A stretch of DNA of 64,000 nucleotides from Nitratireductor sp. XY-223 (GCF_004959855.1 NZ_SPNT01000003.1:186001-250000); one strand, 5' to 3'; counted from the stretch's first letter, positions 17,583 to 26,417 are shown. Numbers and translations are program-made. The notes: generated by a model from the letters alone, not told the origin.

Positions 17583-18782
17583 TCAGCCGTCGGTCCGGGC
17601 GGGCAGATAGTGCCTGCGATAGCGCCGGCCGAGCAGCGTCAGAAGCTCGTAGCCGATGGTCCCGGCAGTGGCCGCGACATCATCAAGCGCAACGTTCGGA
17701 CCGAACAGTTCGATGAAGTCGCCCGATTTGAGCGAACCATCGGCAAGGTCGGTGATGTCGAAGGCCGTCATGTCCATCGTCACGCGCCCGAGTATCGGCA
17801 GTTTCTGCCCGTGGGCGAAACCGTGCCCGCCCTCCGGGTGGTGCCCGCGCAGCGTCACGCCGGTCCCCGACAGCGATCGCATGTAGCCGTCGGCGTAGCC
17901 GATCGAGCAAACGGCGATGCGGCTGTCGCGCCTGAGCGTCATGGTTCCGCCATAGCTCACCGTTTCGCCGTGCTTCGCCTCGCGCACCGTGATGATCCGG
18001 GCCTCGGCGGTGACTACCGGTTGCGTCACCGGCCTGACGTGATCGCCGACGGCGCCTCCGAACAGCGCGATGCCGGGACGCGCCAGGTCGAAGAGGTAGT
18101 CGCCGCCGAGCATGACCCCGGCCGAGTTGCACAGGCTGGCTTCGATGCCGTCGAAGGCTGCGACCACGTTCTGAAACGCTTCAAGCTGTTGACCGTTGAG
18201 CGGATGCTCGGGTTCGTCCGCACAGGCAAGGTGGCTCATGATCAGCACGGGCGAGAAACCCTGCGGCCGCGTCACGTCGTCGGCCAGAGCCATGGCCTCA
18301 CCGGTCGACAGGCCGAGGCGGTTCATGCCCGTGTCGACCTGCAGGGCACAGGGATGCTCGCCATTGGCGATACAGGCCTGTGTCCACAGGGCCACGTGTT
18401 CCATCGATGCCAGGACCGGCACCAGTTCGGCGACCCGGCAGGTCTCCTCGATGCCCGGCAGGATGCAGTTCATGACGTAGATGCGGGCGTCGGGCGCGTG
18501 CTGGCGCACGAACGCACCCTCGCGCGCGGTGGCGACGAAGAAATCCCTGCAGCCGGCGCCATAGAGCGACGTCGCCACCGGCTCGGCGCCGAGACCATAG
18601 CCGTCCGCCTTGATGACGGCGGCGCAGCGGGCCGGCGAGGAGAGGGCGCGCATCTTGCGCCAATTGTCCACAAGTGCCTGCAGATCGATGGTCAGGCGCG
18701 CGCCGAAGCCTTCGTCTATGTCGAATTCTGTGCTGTCGTGCGGTTCGTTCAATGAGCCGGTCTGTTCCGTTGACGCAATCAC
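17583..18782 (-). CDS. alr: Alanine racemase
   Basis: A 399-residue PLP enzyme that interconverts L- and D-alanine for peptidoglycan. The PLP lysine is Lys58 in AAVIKADGYGLG. Later motifs HLACADEP, NSAG, ARPGIALFGG, the catalytic-tyrosine block VSYGGT, GYADG and GRVTMDM are canonical. The N-terminal 25 residues are a variable extension. The start is GTG at 18782, whose last three bases are part of the dnaB TGA stop (4-base GTGA overlap), so it is translationally coupled to dnaB. Confidence 0.95.
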   Translation of the reverse strand: MIASTEQTGSLNEPHDSTEFDIDEGFGARLTIDLQALVDNWRKMRALSSPARCAAVIKADGYGLGAEPVATSLYGAGCRDFFVATAREGAFVRQHAPDARIYVMNCILPGIEETCRVAELVPVLASMEHVALWTQACIANGEHPCALQVDTGMNRLGLSTGEAMALADDVTRPQGFSPVLIMSHLACADEPEHPLNGQQLEAFQNVVAAFDGIEASLCNSAGVMLGGDYLFDLARPGIALFGGAVGDHVRPVTQPVVTAEARIITVREAKHGETVSYGGTMTLRRDSRIAVCSIGYADGYMRSLSGTGVTLRGHHPEGGHGFAHGQKLPILGRVTMDMTAFDITDLADGSLKSGDFIELFGPNVALDDVAATAGTIGYELLTLLGRRYRRHYLPARTDG

Positions 18783-20305
18783 TCATGGCTGTATTGCAGG
18801 TAGGAGTTATCCGCAAGGTCGGAGAAGCGGGTATATTCCGCCTGGAAGCCGAGTGTCACGGTGCCGGTCGGGCCGTGGCGCTGTTTCGCGATGATGACAT
18901 CCGCCATGCCGCGGACCTTGGTCATCTTCTCCTCCCAGCGCAGATACTCCTCCGTCTTGATGTCGCTGGCGACCTCCTCCGGGGAGCGGCGCGGCTCCGT
19001 GTTCTTTACGTAATATTCCTCGCGATAGACGAACAGCACCACGTCGGCATCCTGCTCGATGGAGCCCGATTCGCGCAGGTCCGAGAGCTGCGGCCTCTTG
19101 TCGTCGCGGTTTTCAACCTGGCGCGAGAGCTGCGACAGGGCGATGATCGGCACATTCAGTTCCTTGCCAAGCGCCTTCAGTCCGGTGGTGATCTCGGTGA
19201 TCTCCTGGACCCGGTTGTCGCCGGCCTTCTTGGATCCGGTCATCAGTTGGACATAGTCGACGACGAGCAGGTCGAGCCCGCGCTGGCGCTTGAGGCGCCG
19301 CGCCCTGGCGGCGAGCTGGGCGATGGAGATGCCGCCGGTCTGGTCGATATAGAACGGGATCTTCTGCATTTCCTGGCTGCAGCCGACCAGCAGCTCGAAA
19401 TCCGCCTCGGTGATTTCGCCGCGGCGGATCTTGGACGACGAAATCTCCGTCTGCTCGGAGATGATGCGTGTGGCCAGCTGTTCGGAGGACATTTCAAGTG
19501 AGTAGAAGCCGACGACGCCGCCATTGACCGCCTTGGCGGTACCGTCCGCCTGAACTTCCGGCTGGTAGGACTTGGCGATGTTGTAGGCGATGTTGGTGGC
19601 AAGCGATGTCTTGCCCATGCCAGGACGGCCGGCCAGGATGACAAGGTCCGAGGGCTGCAGGCCGCCCATGCGCGCGTCGAGCGACGTGATGCCGGTCGAG
19701 ATGCCGGACAGTCCGCCGTCGCGCTGATAGGCGGCGCCCGCCATATCGATGGCCAGTGCTACAGCATCGTTGAAGGATTGGAAGCCGCCGTCATAACGGC
19801 CGGTCTCGGCCAGTTCGAACAGCCTTCGTTCGGCATCCTCGATCTGGTTTTGCGGCGGCATGTCGAGCGGCGCGTCATAGGCGATGTTGACCATGTCCTC
19901 GCCGATGGTGATCAGCGAGCGGCGCAGCGCCAGGTCGTAAATCGCGCGGCCGTAGTCCTCCGCGTTGATGATGGTGACGGCCTCGGCGGCGAGGCGGGCC
20001 AGATACTGGGCGACCGTCATGTCGCCGACCTTCTCGTCCGCCGGCAGGAAGGTCTTGATGGTCACCGGGTTGGCGGTCTTGCCCATGCGGATGATGTCGC
20101 CCGCGACCTCGAATATCTTGCGGTGAAGCGGCTCGTGCAGATGGCCCGGCTTCAGGAAGTCCGATACGCGGTAATAGGCATCGTTGTTGACGAGGACGGC
20201 GCCGAGCAGGGCCTGTTCGGCTTCTATGTTTCCGGGTGCTTCGCGATATAGTCCGCTGCCTTCCTTGCCGATTGCCTCGCCTATCGGTCTCGCCGGATCG
20301 CTCAT
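18779..20305 (-). CDS. dnaB: Replicative DNA helicase DnaB
   Basis: A 508-residue hexameric replicative helicase that unwinds DNA ahead of the polymerase. The N-terminal domain (about 20-125, starting NIEAEQALLGAVLVNN) binds primase. The C-terminal RecA-like domain has Walker A GRPGMGKTS, the LEMSSEQLATR motif, Walker B LDLLVVDYVQLM and the arginine-finger region. No intein interrupts it. It heads the dnaB-alr-radA-cvpA-purF-SDR unit; about 180 bases upstream hold its promoter and a DnaA-like 9-mer. Confidence 0.97.
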   Translation of the reverse strand: MSDPARPIGEAIGKEGSGLYREAPGNIEAEQALLGAVLVNNDAYYRVSDFLKPGHLHEPLHRKIFEVAGDIIRMGKTANPVTIKTFLPADEKVGDMTVAQYLARLAAEAVTIINAEDYGRAIYDLALRRSLITIGEDMVNIAYDAPLDMPPQNQIEDAERRLFELAETGRYDGGFQSFNDAVALAIDMAGAAYQRDGGLSGISTGITSLDARMGGLQPSDLVILAGRPGMGKTSLATNIAYNIAKSYQPEVQADGTAKAVNGGVVGFYSLEMSSEQLATRIISEQTEISSSKIRRGEITEADFELLVGCSQEMQKIPFYIDQTGGISIAQLAARARRLKRQRGLDLLVVDYVQLMTGSKKAGDNRVQEITEITTGLKALGKELNVPIIALSQLSRQVENRDDKRPQLSDLRESGSIEQDADVVLFVYREEYYVKNTEPRRSPEEVASDIKTEEYLRWEEKMTKVRGMADVIIAKQRHGPTGTVTLGFQAEYTRFSDLADNSYLQYSHE

Positions 20306-20416
20306 CTCGTTCTTCTTCGTTTCTTACGGATCTCTGTTGTGCCGGGCAGATATAACGCCTGCTGCATAGCGTCGTGCGTAAATCGCGCGGCCATGCTCGA
20401 TCTCCACAACACACAA

Positions 20417-20425
20417 TGTGGAAAA
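20417..20425 (-). promoter_or_regulatory. DnaA-box-like 9-mer upstream of dnaB
   Basis: TTTTCCACA on the minus strand, 112 bases before the dnaB start. It matches the DnaA-box consensus TTATNCACA except at position 3 and is identical to one of the two tandem boxes at 62021-62038. Its position in the dnaB promoter region suggests possible DnaA control, but single 9-mers with a mismatch are common by chance. Confidence 0.25.
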
Positions 20426-20485
20426 ATGAATCTTAACTGATTCTGTTTGACTTCCGAACGGGAATCGAAATGCGGCTCGCCGGAT

Positions 20486-21760
20486 TTACTTGGCCTTGGC
20501 CTCGCGTTTCTTGCGCGCCGATTCGCTGGCCTTTTTCGCCCGGTGCGGCGCCCGGTCGCTCCTGCCGATATAGTCGCGGGTCAGCGGCACGGCGTCCGGC
20601 CGGTGGGCGAGCTGGATCTGGAAGACCACCAGGTCCTGCCAGCGGAAGGCGACCTCGCTCGATGCTAGATAGAAATCCCACATGCGGCAGAACCGCTCGT
20701 CGTAGAGTTCGGCGGCCTTGTCCCAGTTTTCCAGGAAGCGGGCCCGCCAGGCCTTTAGTGTCTCGGCATAGTGGAGCCGCAGCACCTCGATATCGGTAAT
20801 GACGAGGCCGGAGCGTTCGATGGCGACGACCATTTCCGACAGCGACGGGATGTAGCCGCCCGGGAAGATGTGCTTCTTGATGAACGGATTGGTCGGCGTC
20901 GGCGGTTCCGACTGGCCGATCGTGTGCAGGAGCATGACGCCGTCGTCATTGAGCATCCGCGCGCACTTGTTGAAATAGGTGCCGAAATGCTTGCGCCCGA
21001 CATGTTCGAACATACCCACCGACACGATGCGGTCGAAGGTCTCGTCAAGCTTGCGGTAGTCGAGCAGCTTGAACTCGACCTGACCGGCGAAGCCGTCCTC
21101 GCGCGCCCGCTGCTTGGAGACGGCGTGCTGTTCGTCGGAGAGCGTGACGCCGGTGACCTTGGCATTGAACTGGCGCGCCAGGTGCAGGCCCATGCCGCCC
21201 CATCCCGAGCCGATATCGAGAACCTTCAGATCCTCGCGATCCATGATCAGCTTTGAGGCGATGTGACGCTTCTTGGCCATCTGCGCCTGCTCCAGGTCCA
21301 TCGATGGATCCTCGAAATAGGCGCACGAATACTGCCGGTCGGGATCTAGGAACAGGTCATAGAGCGCGCCTGACAGATCGTAGTGGTGCTGTACATTGGA
21401 GCGCGAGCGGCCCAGCGTGTTCCATTCAAGCAGCTGCGCCGGAACGCGCCGCAACTGCTCGATCAGCTTGACCCACCGGGCCGGCACGGTCCTGTGCTGG
21501 CGCACGTTCTTGAAGACAATCTCGAGCAACTGGTAGATGTCGCCGACCGGCAGTTCGATCTCGCCGTCCATGTAACACTCGCCGAGTTTCAGGTTCGGAT
21601 CGAGCGCCACGGCCCACTCAGCCCGGCTGCTGTTGAACCGCAGCGTGACCGGCGTTCCGGTTCCGTCGCCAAGCCGCAGATCGGTTCCGTCGGCGAATGT
21701 GATTGTCAGATCGCCGGTCTTGACCAGCCGGCGGACAAGATAGGAAAGAAAACGGTTCAC
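20486..21760 (-). CDS. cfa: Cyclopropane-fatty-acyl-phospholipid synthase
   Basis: A 424-residue enzyme that transfers a methylene group from SAM to unsaturated acyl chains of membrane phospholipids, typically in stationary phase. An N-terminal lipid-binding domain (about 1-120) is followed by NVQHHYDLSGALYDLFLD and the SAM motif VLDIGSGWGGMG. EHVGRKHFGTYF and HIFPGGYIPSL match the active-site blocks. A Lys/Arg-rich tail ends the protein. GTG 21760 is chosen because GAGG lies nine bases upstream and the encoded start (MNRFLSYLVRRLV) matches the family; TTG codons at 21775 and 21778 are alternatives. Confidence 0.92.
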   Translation of the reverse strand: MNRFLSYLVRRLVKTGDLTITFADGTDLRLGDGTGTPVTLRFNSSRAEWAVALDPNLKLGECYMDGEIELPVGDIYQLLEIVFKNVRQHRTVPARWVKLIEQLRRVPAQLLEWNTLGRSRSNVQHHYDLSGALYDLFLDPDRQYSCAYFEDPSMDLEQAQMAKKRHIASKLIMDREDLKVLDIGSGWGGMGLHLARQFNAKVTGVTLSDEQHAVSKQRAREDGFAGQVEFKLLDYRKLDETFDRIVSVGMFEHVGRKHFGTYFNKCARMLNDDGVMLLHTIGQSEPPTPTNPFIKKHIFPGGYIPSLSEMVVAIERSGLVITDIEVLRLHYAETLKAWRARFLENWDKAAELYDERFCRMWDFYLASSEVAFRWQDLVVFQIQLAHRPDAVPLTRDYIGRSDRAPHRAKKASESARKKREAKAK

Positions 21761-21936
21761 GATCAAAAACCTCAACAACCAAAGGACTTAGGGAGTTTCC
21801 ATCGCTGATAAAAAGTGTATCAGCCTTTACGGAATAGTCCAGTACGTTGTTTTTGCTGAGGAAAACGTGAACCAAATCCCCCAGAATTGTTGGGGTGCGT
21901 GGCCATTTACCGCTTGGCCTTCCGGGCGCGCCGCGC

Positions 21937-21963
21937 AAAAAAAGCCCGGCGCGGGGCCGGGCT
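21937..21963 (-). terminator. Rho-independent terminator of the rpsF-rplI operon
   Basis: On the minus strand AGCCCGGC (21963-21956), a 5-base loop, GCCGGGCT (21950-21943), then a run of T (to 21937), about 20 bases after the rplI stop. Eight base pairs and a run of seven T make this a clear intrinsic terminator. Confidence 0.9.
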
Positions 21964-21982
21964 TTCCGTGTTCGTTGACCGG

Positions 21983-22723
21983 TCAGGCTTTGGTCTCGTC
22001 CTCTGCCTTGCTCTCTTCTTCGGCGACGGTCTCTTCCTCCGCGGCCACCTCTTCCTCGGCGGCCTCGGCTGCTTCCTCGGCGGCTTCGACTTCTTCCTCG
22101 GCGGCCTCGACAGCTTCCTCCGCGTCCGCTTCCTCCTCGACCAGTTCCTCGGTCTCGAATTCAACGCCTTCGTCGAACAGGTCTTCGGCCTTCACCTCTT
22201 CTTCCTGCTCTTCTTCGGTGCCGTAGATCGCGTCGGCCGAGGTCAGATCCTCGCCCTTCGCCTGGCGCTCGGCCTCATCGACCGAGCGGGCGACGTTGAG
22301 CTGTATCGTCACTTCGACTTCGGCGTGAAGCGAAATGATGACCTCATGCAGGCCGATGGCCTTGATCGGCGTGCGCAATTCGACCTGGCTGCGCCCTACG
22401 GTGAAGCCTTCTTCCTCCAGAATGGAGACGACGTCACGGGCGGCAACCGAGCCGTAGAGCTGCCCGGTCTCGCCGGCCGCGCGAACAACGATGAAGGACT
22501 TGCCTTCCAGCTTGTCCGCCACCTGCTGCGCTTCGCCGCGGCGTTCGAGGTTGCGGGCCTCGAGCTGGGAGCGCTCCTTTTCGAAGCGGGCCTTGTTGGC
22601 GTCGTTGGCGCGCAGTGCCTTGCCCTTGGGCAGAAGGTAGTTGCGGGCAAAGCCGTCGCGGACTTTGACGACGTCGCCCATCTGTCCGAGCTTGGCGACG
22701 CGTTCAAGAAGTATGACATCCAT
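21983..22723 (-). CDS. rplI: 50S ribosomal protein L9 with long acidic tail
   Basis: A 246-residue bL9. Residues 1-150 are the normal protein: the N-terminal rRNA-binding domain ([19 protein letters not shown] ... [13 protein letters not shown]), the connecting helix and the C-terminal domain ([18 protein letters not shown]). Typical L9 is about 150 residues, and some Hyphomicrobiales have short acidic tails. Here residues 169-246 are roughly half Glu, in Ala-Glu-Glu-rich near-repeats. The reading frame stays open upstream to 23809, but the true start is ATG 22723 with AAAGGA seven bases before it. Last gene of rpsF-rpsR-DUF2232-rplI. Confidence 0.96.
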   Translation of the reverse strand: MDVILLERVAKLGQMGDVVKVRDGFARNYLLPKGKALRANDANKARFEKERSQLEARNLERRGEAQQVADKLEGKSFIVVRAAGETGQLYGSVAARDVVSILEEEGFTVGRSQVELRTPIKAIGLHEVIISLHAEVEVTIQLNVARSVDEAERQAKGEDLTSADAIYGTEEEQEEEVKAEDLFDEGVEFETEELVEEEADAEEAVEAAEEEVEAAEEAAEAAEEEVAAEEETVAEEESKAEDETKA

Positions 22724-22743
22724 TGTGGTTTCCTTTCGTAAAA

Positions 22744-23742
22744 TCAGTCCGGTTTGTTGTTGGAATTCGAGGGATCGTTCGGATCGTTCGGTGGCGGGCC
22801 GGTGGCGGACAGCGGCGACGTGCGCGCTGTTTCGAACAGGCCCGCGAACAAAAACACGATCAGCGGCAGCGGGAAGAGAAAGAACGTTGCCACATAGGCG
22901 AACCAGAGGGCGACGAACCGCCAGGCGCGCCCCAGTGTGCGGTGGTGAAGCATGGCGATGCCGGCCAGCATGAAGCCGCCCGCGAAGGCGCCGGAGACAA
23001 CTGAACCGATGAGGCCCGCCGCGCCGCCGACGAAGCTCAGCGCCAGCCCGGCGCCGAAGACCAGCAATCCGAGCCGCGACATGCGCAGTGCCGCCGGAAT
23101 GAAATCCGCCGGGCGCCTGGACCGCCCGGAAACGCGCACGATGCCGCACGCCAGATACCAAGCGGTGAACAGGATGATCACCCACATGGCTGACTGCAGC
23201 GCCGGCAGGACCCGGGTCATGAAGGCGACCATCTCCGTAGTCACCTCGGCGTCCACCTGGGCTTCGGGGTTCTGTTCGGCGAGAATGGCAAAGACGTTCT
23301 CGACCACGGGCCGGATGATCTCTTCGCCGTAGCCGACGGCGTAGCCCAGGATGATCAGCGACAGCGACACCAGCCCGCAGATATGCAGCATGATGTCCGA
23401 GAGCGGGTACCAGGCCAGCTTGCCCTGTGGGCCGCCGATTTCCTCGGCGGGCCGCGCCAGATTGCTCAGATGCGCGATCCAGGCGGCGGGCAGGAGCGTG
23501 GTCACGGCGACCATCAGCGCGCCGAGCGGCGATATCGCCGCCGCGATGACGATCGATCCCGTCAGCACCGCAACGGCGCCGGCGAAATTCGACCAGCCGA
23601 GACCGGCGATCAGGACGGGCAGGGTGGCGCAGGCCGACAGCAGTACGGACAGCGGCGACAGATCGCCCGAACCCAATATGAGAAGGGCCGAGGCGACACC
23701 GCCCGCCAGTCCTACCAACAATGATTGCGTCTTGCTGTTCAT
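22744..23742 (-). CDS. DUF2232 family membrane protein
   Basis: A 332-residue polytopic inner-membrane protein with about eight hydrophobic segments and a Pro/Asn/Asp-rich C-terminus ([13 protein letters not shown]). A DUF2232/YybS-like gene between rpsR and rplI is standard in Hyphomicrobiales, and that position is the main reason for the call. Its function is unknown. It starts 154 bases after rpsR and ends 20 bases before rplI, so it is almost certainly cotranscribed with ribosomal protein genes. Confidence 0.82.
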   Translation of the reverse strand: MNSKTQSLLVGLAGGVASALLILGSGDLSPLSVLLSACATLPVLIAGLGWSNFAGAVAVLTGSIVIAAAISPLGALMVAVTTLLPAAWIAHLSNLARPAEEIGGPQGKLAWYPLSDIMLHICGLVSLSLIILGYAVGYGEEIIRPVVENVFAILAEQNPEAQVDAEVTTEMVAFMTRVLPALQSAMWVIILFTAWYLACGIVRVSGRSRRPADFIPAALRMSRLGLLVFGAGLALSFVGGAAGLIGSVVSGAFAGGFMLAGIAMLHHRTLGRAWRFVALWFAYVATFFLFPLPLIVFLFAGLFETARTSPLSATGPPPNDPNDPSNSNNKPD

Positions 23743-23896
23743 CGGTTTCGCTGTCCTGCTTGCTCAAGCAGTTAGGGGTGATGCGGACGTCGTGTCTTCC
23801 GCCTGACACCCCAACTCGGGATTTTCATGTTCCGCACCGTGCCCATCACGGCGCGACGCGGCCGGGTTCTTCCCGACCGCCCAGTTTTGTCAGCGC

Positions 23897-24145
23897 CTAC
23901 TTCACGAGGTAGGGCAGCAGGCCGAGGAAACGGGCCCGCTTGATGGCGCGCGCCAGCTCGCGCTGCTTCTTCTGGCTGACCGCCGTGATGCGCGACGGAA
24001 CGATCTTGCCGCGCTCGGAGATGTAGCGCTGCAGCAGGCGAACGTCCTTGTAGTCGATCTTCGGTGCGTTGGCGCCGGAGAACGGGCAGGTCTTGCGGCG
24101 ACGGTGGAACGGGCGCCGGGTCGGAATCTGATTAATATCAACCAT
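23897..24145 (-). CDS. rpsR: 30S ribosomal protein S18
   Basis: An 82-residue bS18, the usual length. The sequence [23 protein letters not shown] ... [31 protein letters not shown] is the complete family signature. S18 binds S6 and 16S rRNA in the small-subunit platform. It starts 11 bases after rpsF stops, as in most bacteria. Confidence 0.98.
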   Translation of the reverse strand: MVDINQIPTRRPFHRRRKTCPFSGANAPKIDYKDVRLLQRYISERGKIVPSRITAVSQKKQRELARAIKRARFLGLLPYLVK

Positions 24146-24156
24146 GACTGGGCTCC

Positions 24157-24549
24157 CTATTTACGGTCTTCGCGCGGACGGCGCGGGCGGTCGTCGCGAT
24201 CGCCGCGGCGCGGACGGTCGTCGCGGTCGCGCTTCTGCATCATCACCGACGGGCCTTCCTCGTGCTCGTCGACGCGGATCGTCATGTAGCGCAGCACATC
24301 CTCGTTGATGCGCATCTGACGTTCCATTTCCTGCACCGCATCGGCGGGCGCATCGATATCCATCAGTGTATAATGCGCCTTGCGGTTCTTGTTCATCCGG
24401 TAGGCCAGGGACTTCAGTCCCCAGTTCTCAACCCGCCCGACCGATCCGCCATTGGATTCGAGAATACCCTTGAACTGCTCGACAAGGGCCTCGACCTGCT
24501 GGCTGGAAACGTCCTGCCGGGCAAGGAATACATGTTCGTAAAGAGCCAT
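24157..24549 (-). CDS. rpsF: 30S ribosomal protein S6
   Basis: A 130-residue bS6: [53 protein letters not shown] and [21 protein letters not shown] are canonical. The C-terminal 25 residues form an Arg/Asp-rich tail ([14 protein letters not shown]) common in this order. It is the first gene of rpsF-rpsR-DUF2232-rplI. A promoter about 230 bases upstream and a small leader hairpin carrying CCG triplets precede it. Confidence 0.98.
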   Translation of the reverse strand: MALYEHVFLARQDVSSQQVEALVEQFKGILESNGGSVGRVENWGLKSLAYRMNKNRKAHYTLMDIDAPADAVQEMERQMRINEDVLRYMTIRVDEHEEGPSVMMQKRDRDDRPRRGDRDDRPRRPREDRK

Positions 24550-24590
24550 GGTAGCTTGCCTTTCTTGGTCAAAACATGTTCTGACACCAC

Positions 24591-24609
24591 GGCTTCCGGC
24601 GGCTAAGCC
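24591..24609 (-). promoter_or_regulatory. Candidate S6:S18-binding leader hairpin
   Basis: On the minus strand GGCTT (24609-24605), loop AGCCGCCGG, AAGCC (24595-24591), followed by GTGGTGTCAG, about 40 bases before the rpsF ATG. S6:S18 autoregulatory leaders are known in many bacteria as a hairpin presenting a CCG motif that mimics the 16S site. The position and CCG-containing loop fit, but the fold was judged by eye. Confidence 0.35.
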
Positions 24610-24772
24610 TCAACAACCCTCTTTGCGCCGCGATGCGGCGTTCAAGAAAGGCGTTGGATACGAGACGGTCGAGAGCGGAGACACGGGAGGCCGGAAATCT
24701 ACATTTCCTGTCGCCGGATGGCGGCCCTCCGTTCAGCCCCCAGCCAGATGACCGGGCGTTTCGAACAGCGCG

Positions 24773-24800
24773 CTTATACGCCATTTTCAGGCCGATGCAA
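24773..24800 (-). promoter_or_regulatory. Candidate rpsF operon promoter
   Basis: On the minus strand TTGCAT (24800-24795), a 16-base spacer, TATAAG (24778-24773), then a GC-rich start region. This is a reasonable housekeeping promoter for an alphaproteobacterium and gives a 5' leader of about 215 bases, long enough for ribosomal autoregulation. The remainder of 24550-24924 contains no gene I can support. Confidence 0.45.
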
Positions 24801-24924
24801 GATATTTCGCGCACCCGTCGCATGGATCACGTTTGCCGGATCCGGCCGCCGTCGTTTCCAGGGGAAAAAATAGCTGGTTTGAACGGGCCATGAAGCCCGC
24901 GACACGGCGGACAGGACGGTCGCG

Positions 24925-25974
24925 CTACTGCTTGCGGTAGAGCAGCCAGTCCTTGAACGCCTTGCCGTTGCCCGGCGGTATCTCGGAAAAGCGCGTGACC
25001 CGGTTGCGCCCGCTGTTCTTCGAGGCGTAGAGCGCCTGGTCCGTCTTGCGAAAGAGATCGGTCGCATCGTCCGCCTCGGAACCCATGCATACGCCGAGCG
25101 ATACGGTCACGGGTCCGTAGTCCACGCCGGACTTGTTGTTGATGAACTTCTTTTCCTCGACCGCGACCCGAACCTGCTCGGCGACGTCGCACGCCGCCTT
25201 CTCCGTCGTATCCGCGTGCGCGATGGCGAATTCCTCGCCGCCGATCCGCGCCACGAAGGCGTCGTCGCCGCTGGTCCGGCTCAATATGCCGGCAACGTAG
25301 GACAGGATCTTGTCGCCGACGATGTGGCCATAGGTGTCGTTGATGCGTTTGAAGTGATCGATGTCGGCGAAAATGAGGCTTGAATACATGGCGGCTTTCT
25401 TGTCGCCGTGGACCTCTGCGATGTGGGAATCGAAAGCGCGCCGATTGGCCAGTTTCGTCAGCGGATCGGTATTGGCCAGTTTCTTGTAGCGTTCCAGTTC
25501 GCTGTTGATCTTCTTGATCTCCGCCGACTTTTCGTTCATCGACACCACGACCTTCTTGCCGTGGTCGATCGTCGAATGCGTCGCTTCGGACAGGAGCTTT
25601 ACGATCTGGTCGAGGAGCGCGTCGCTCCCGCCGTTGGGCTTGCCGATCTTCACCGAGGTATCGCCCAGAACCTTGCCGTATTGCTGCAGGGATGTCTGTT
25701 CATCGCGAAGCAGGGTCAGTATGTCCTTTACCTGCGATGCGATGCGGTCCTGCGCTTCCTCGAACACGCCCTGTCCGTGATGGTGGGCGAAATAGCGCCG
25801 CCCGAGCTTGTCCAGATCCTCCTGGGATGCGCCGCTGCCCAGACGGGACAGTTCCTTTGTCAGATCCTGGTTGGTGCCGGTCACCGCCTCGTAAAAGAGT
25901 TCGTAGTTTCGCGGCAGGCCTGCGACGCCTTGCTCGCTCATCATCATGACGATCTTCTTGGCGACATCTGTCAT
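24925..25974 (-). CDS. Diguanylate cyclase (GGDEF domain)
   Basis: A 349-residue soluble protein that likely makes cyclic di-GMP from two GTP. The N-terminal half (1-160) is helical with no transmembrane segment and no recognisable PAS or GAF motif. The catalytic domain begins with DPLTKLANRRAF (170-181), has metal-binding Asp in FADIDHFKRIND and the active-site GGEEF (245-249). The usual inhibitory RxxD site before it is not present: the residues are RTSGDDAFVA. It lies between the ribosomal operon and an AT-rich regulatory region shared with the coiled-coil gene on the other strand. Confidence 0.93.
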   Translation of the reverse strand: MTDVAKKIVMMMSEQGVAGLPRNYELFYEAVTGTNQDLTKELSRLGSGASQEDLDKLGRRYFAHHHGQGVFEEAQDRIASQVKDILTLLRDEQTSLQQYGKVLGDTSVKIGKPNGGSDALLDQIVKLLSEATHSTIDHGKKVVVSMNEKSAEIKKINSELERYKKLANTDPLTKLANRRAFDSHIAEVHGDKKAAMYSSLIFADIDHFKRINDTYGHIVGDKILSYVAGILSRTSGDDAFVARIGGEEFAIAHADTTEKAACDVAEQVRVAVEEKKFINNKSGVDYGPVTVSLGVCMGSEADDATDLFRKTDQALYASKNSGRNRVTRFSEIPPGNGKAFKDWLLYRKQ

Positions 25975-26264
25975 AGGCGAAGTAATTCCGGTGCGGAGGC
26001 TGGATGGCGGTAATGTTTCTGATCAACTAAGCCCATTATGAGAGTTTGGGTAAATTTTTCGCAAAGATTGATTAGTACTTGCAGAATGTAAATTAAGCCC
26101 GTTCTGGCCGCTGCGGAGCGACGACCCGGGTCGACCATCACGATTCTGTTGATAAGGCTGCGCGAGCCGATTGCGGGGATTCTGGATAAGTATTAAAAAG
26201 TAGAAAGAGATCTATACATTAAAATTTGAATGAAATTTTCAATACTAACCGGCATACCTAAAAA

Positions 26265-26279
26265 TTAACGTTAACTTAA
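26265..26279. promoter_or_regulatory. CtrA-type binding site (TTAA-N7-TTAA)
   Basis: TTAACGTTAACTTAA is a perfect match to the alphaproteobacterial CtrA consensus TTAA-N7-TTAA and is followed by C as in the extended consensus. It is about 160 bases upstream of the coiled-coil gene and 290 bases upstream of the diguanylate cyclase. CtrA is the master cell-cycle response regulator in this class, so one or both genes may be cell-cycle controlled. Confidence 0.5.
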
Positions 26280-26302
26280 CGAACGAATTGATCGCTCGTT
26301 AA
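26276..26302. repeat. 27-bp near-palindrome overlapping the CtrA box
   Basis: TTAACGA (26276-26282) pairs with TCGTTAA (26296-26302) as perfect 7-base outer arms, and three further inner pairs match. It shares the last TTAA of the CtrA-type box, so a second dimeric regulator could compete with CtrA here. Confidence 0.4.
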
Positions 26303-26393
26303 ATATTCATTAGCTAATTTGCGGGGCAGAAACGAATAGCCTCACTGCGATCGGATTCAAAACTCCCGATAGTAAGGTGCTGTGAGATTTAAC

Positions 26394-26417
26394 ACTGGTG
26401 ATGTGGTGGTGACCAGT
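26394..26417. repeat. Inverted repeat just upstream of the coiled-coil gene
   Basis: ACTGGT (26394-26399) and ACCAGT (26412-26417) flank 12 bases. It ends 21 bases before the start codon, so it could be an operator or a 5'-UTR hairpin limiting access to the ribosome site GAGGAG. Confidence 0.3.

Noticed and set aside
22724-23809. Upstream in-frame continuation of the L9 reading frame.
   Set aside because: It lies antiparallel in frame to the real DUF2232 gene; L9 starts at 22723 with a good ribosome site and the conserved N-terminus.
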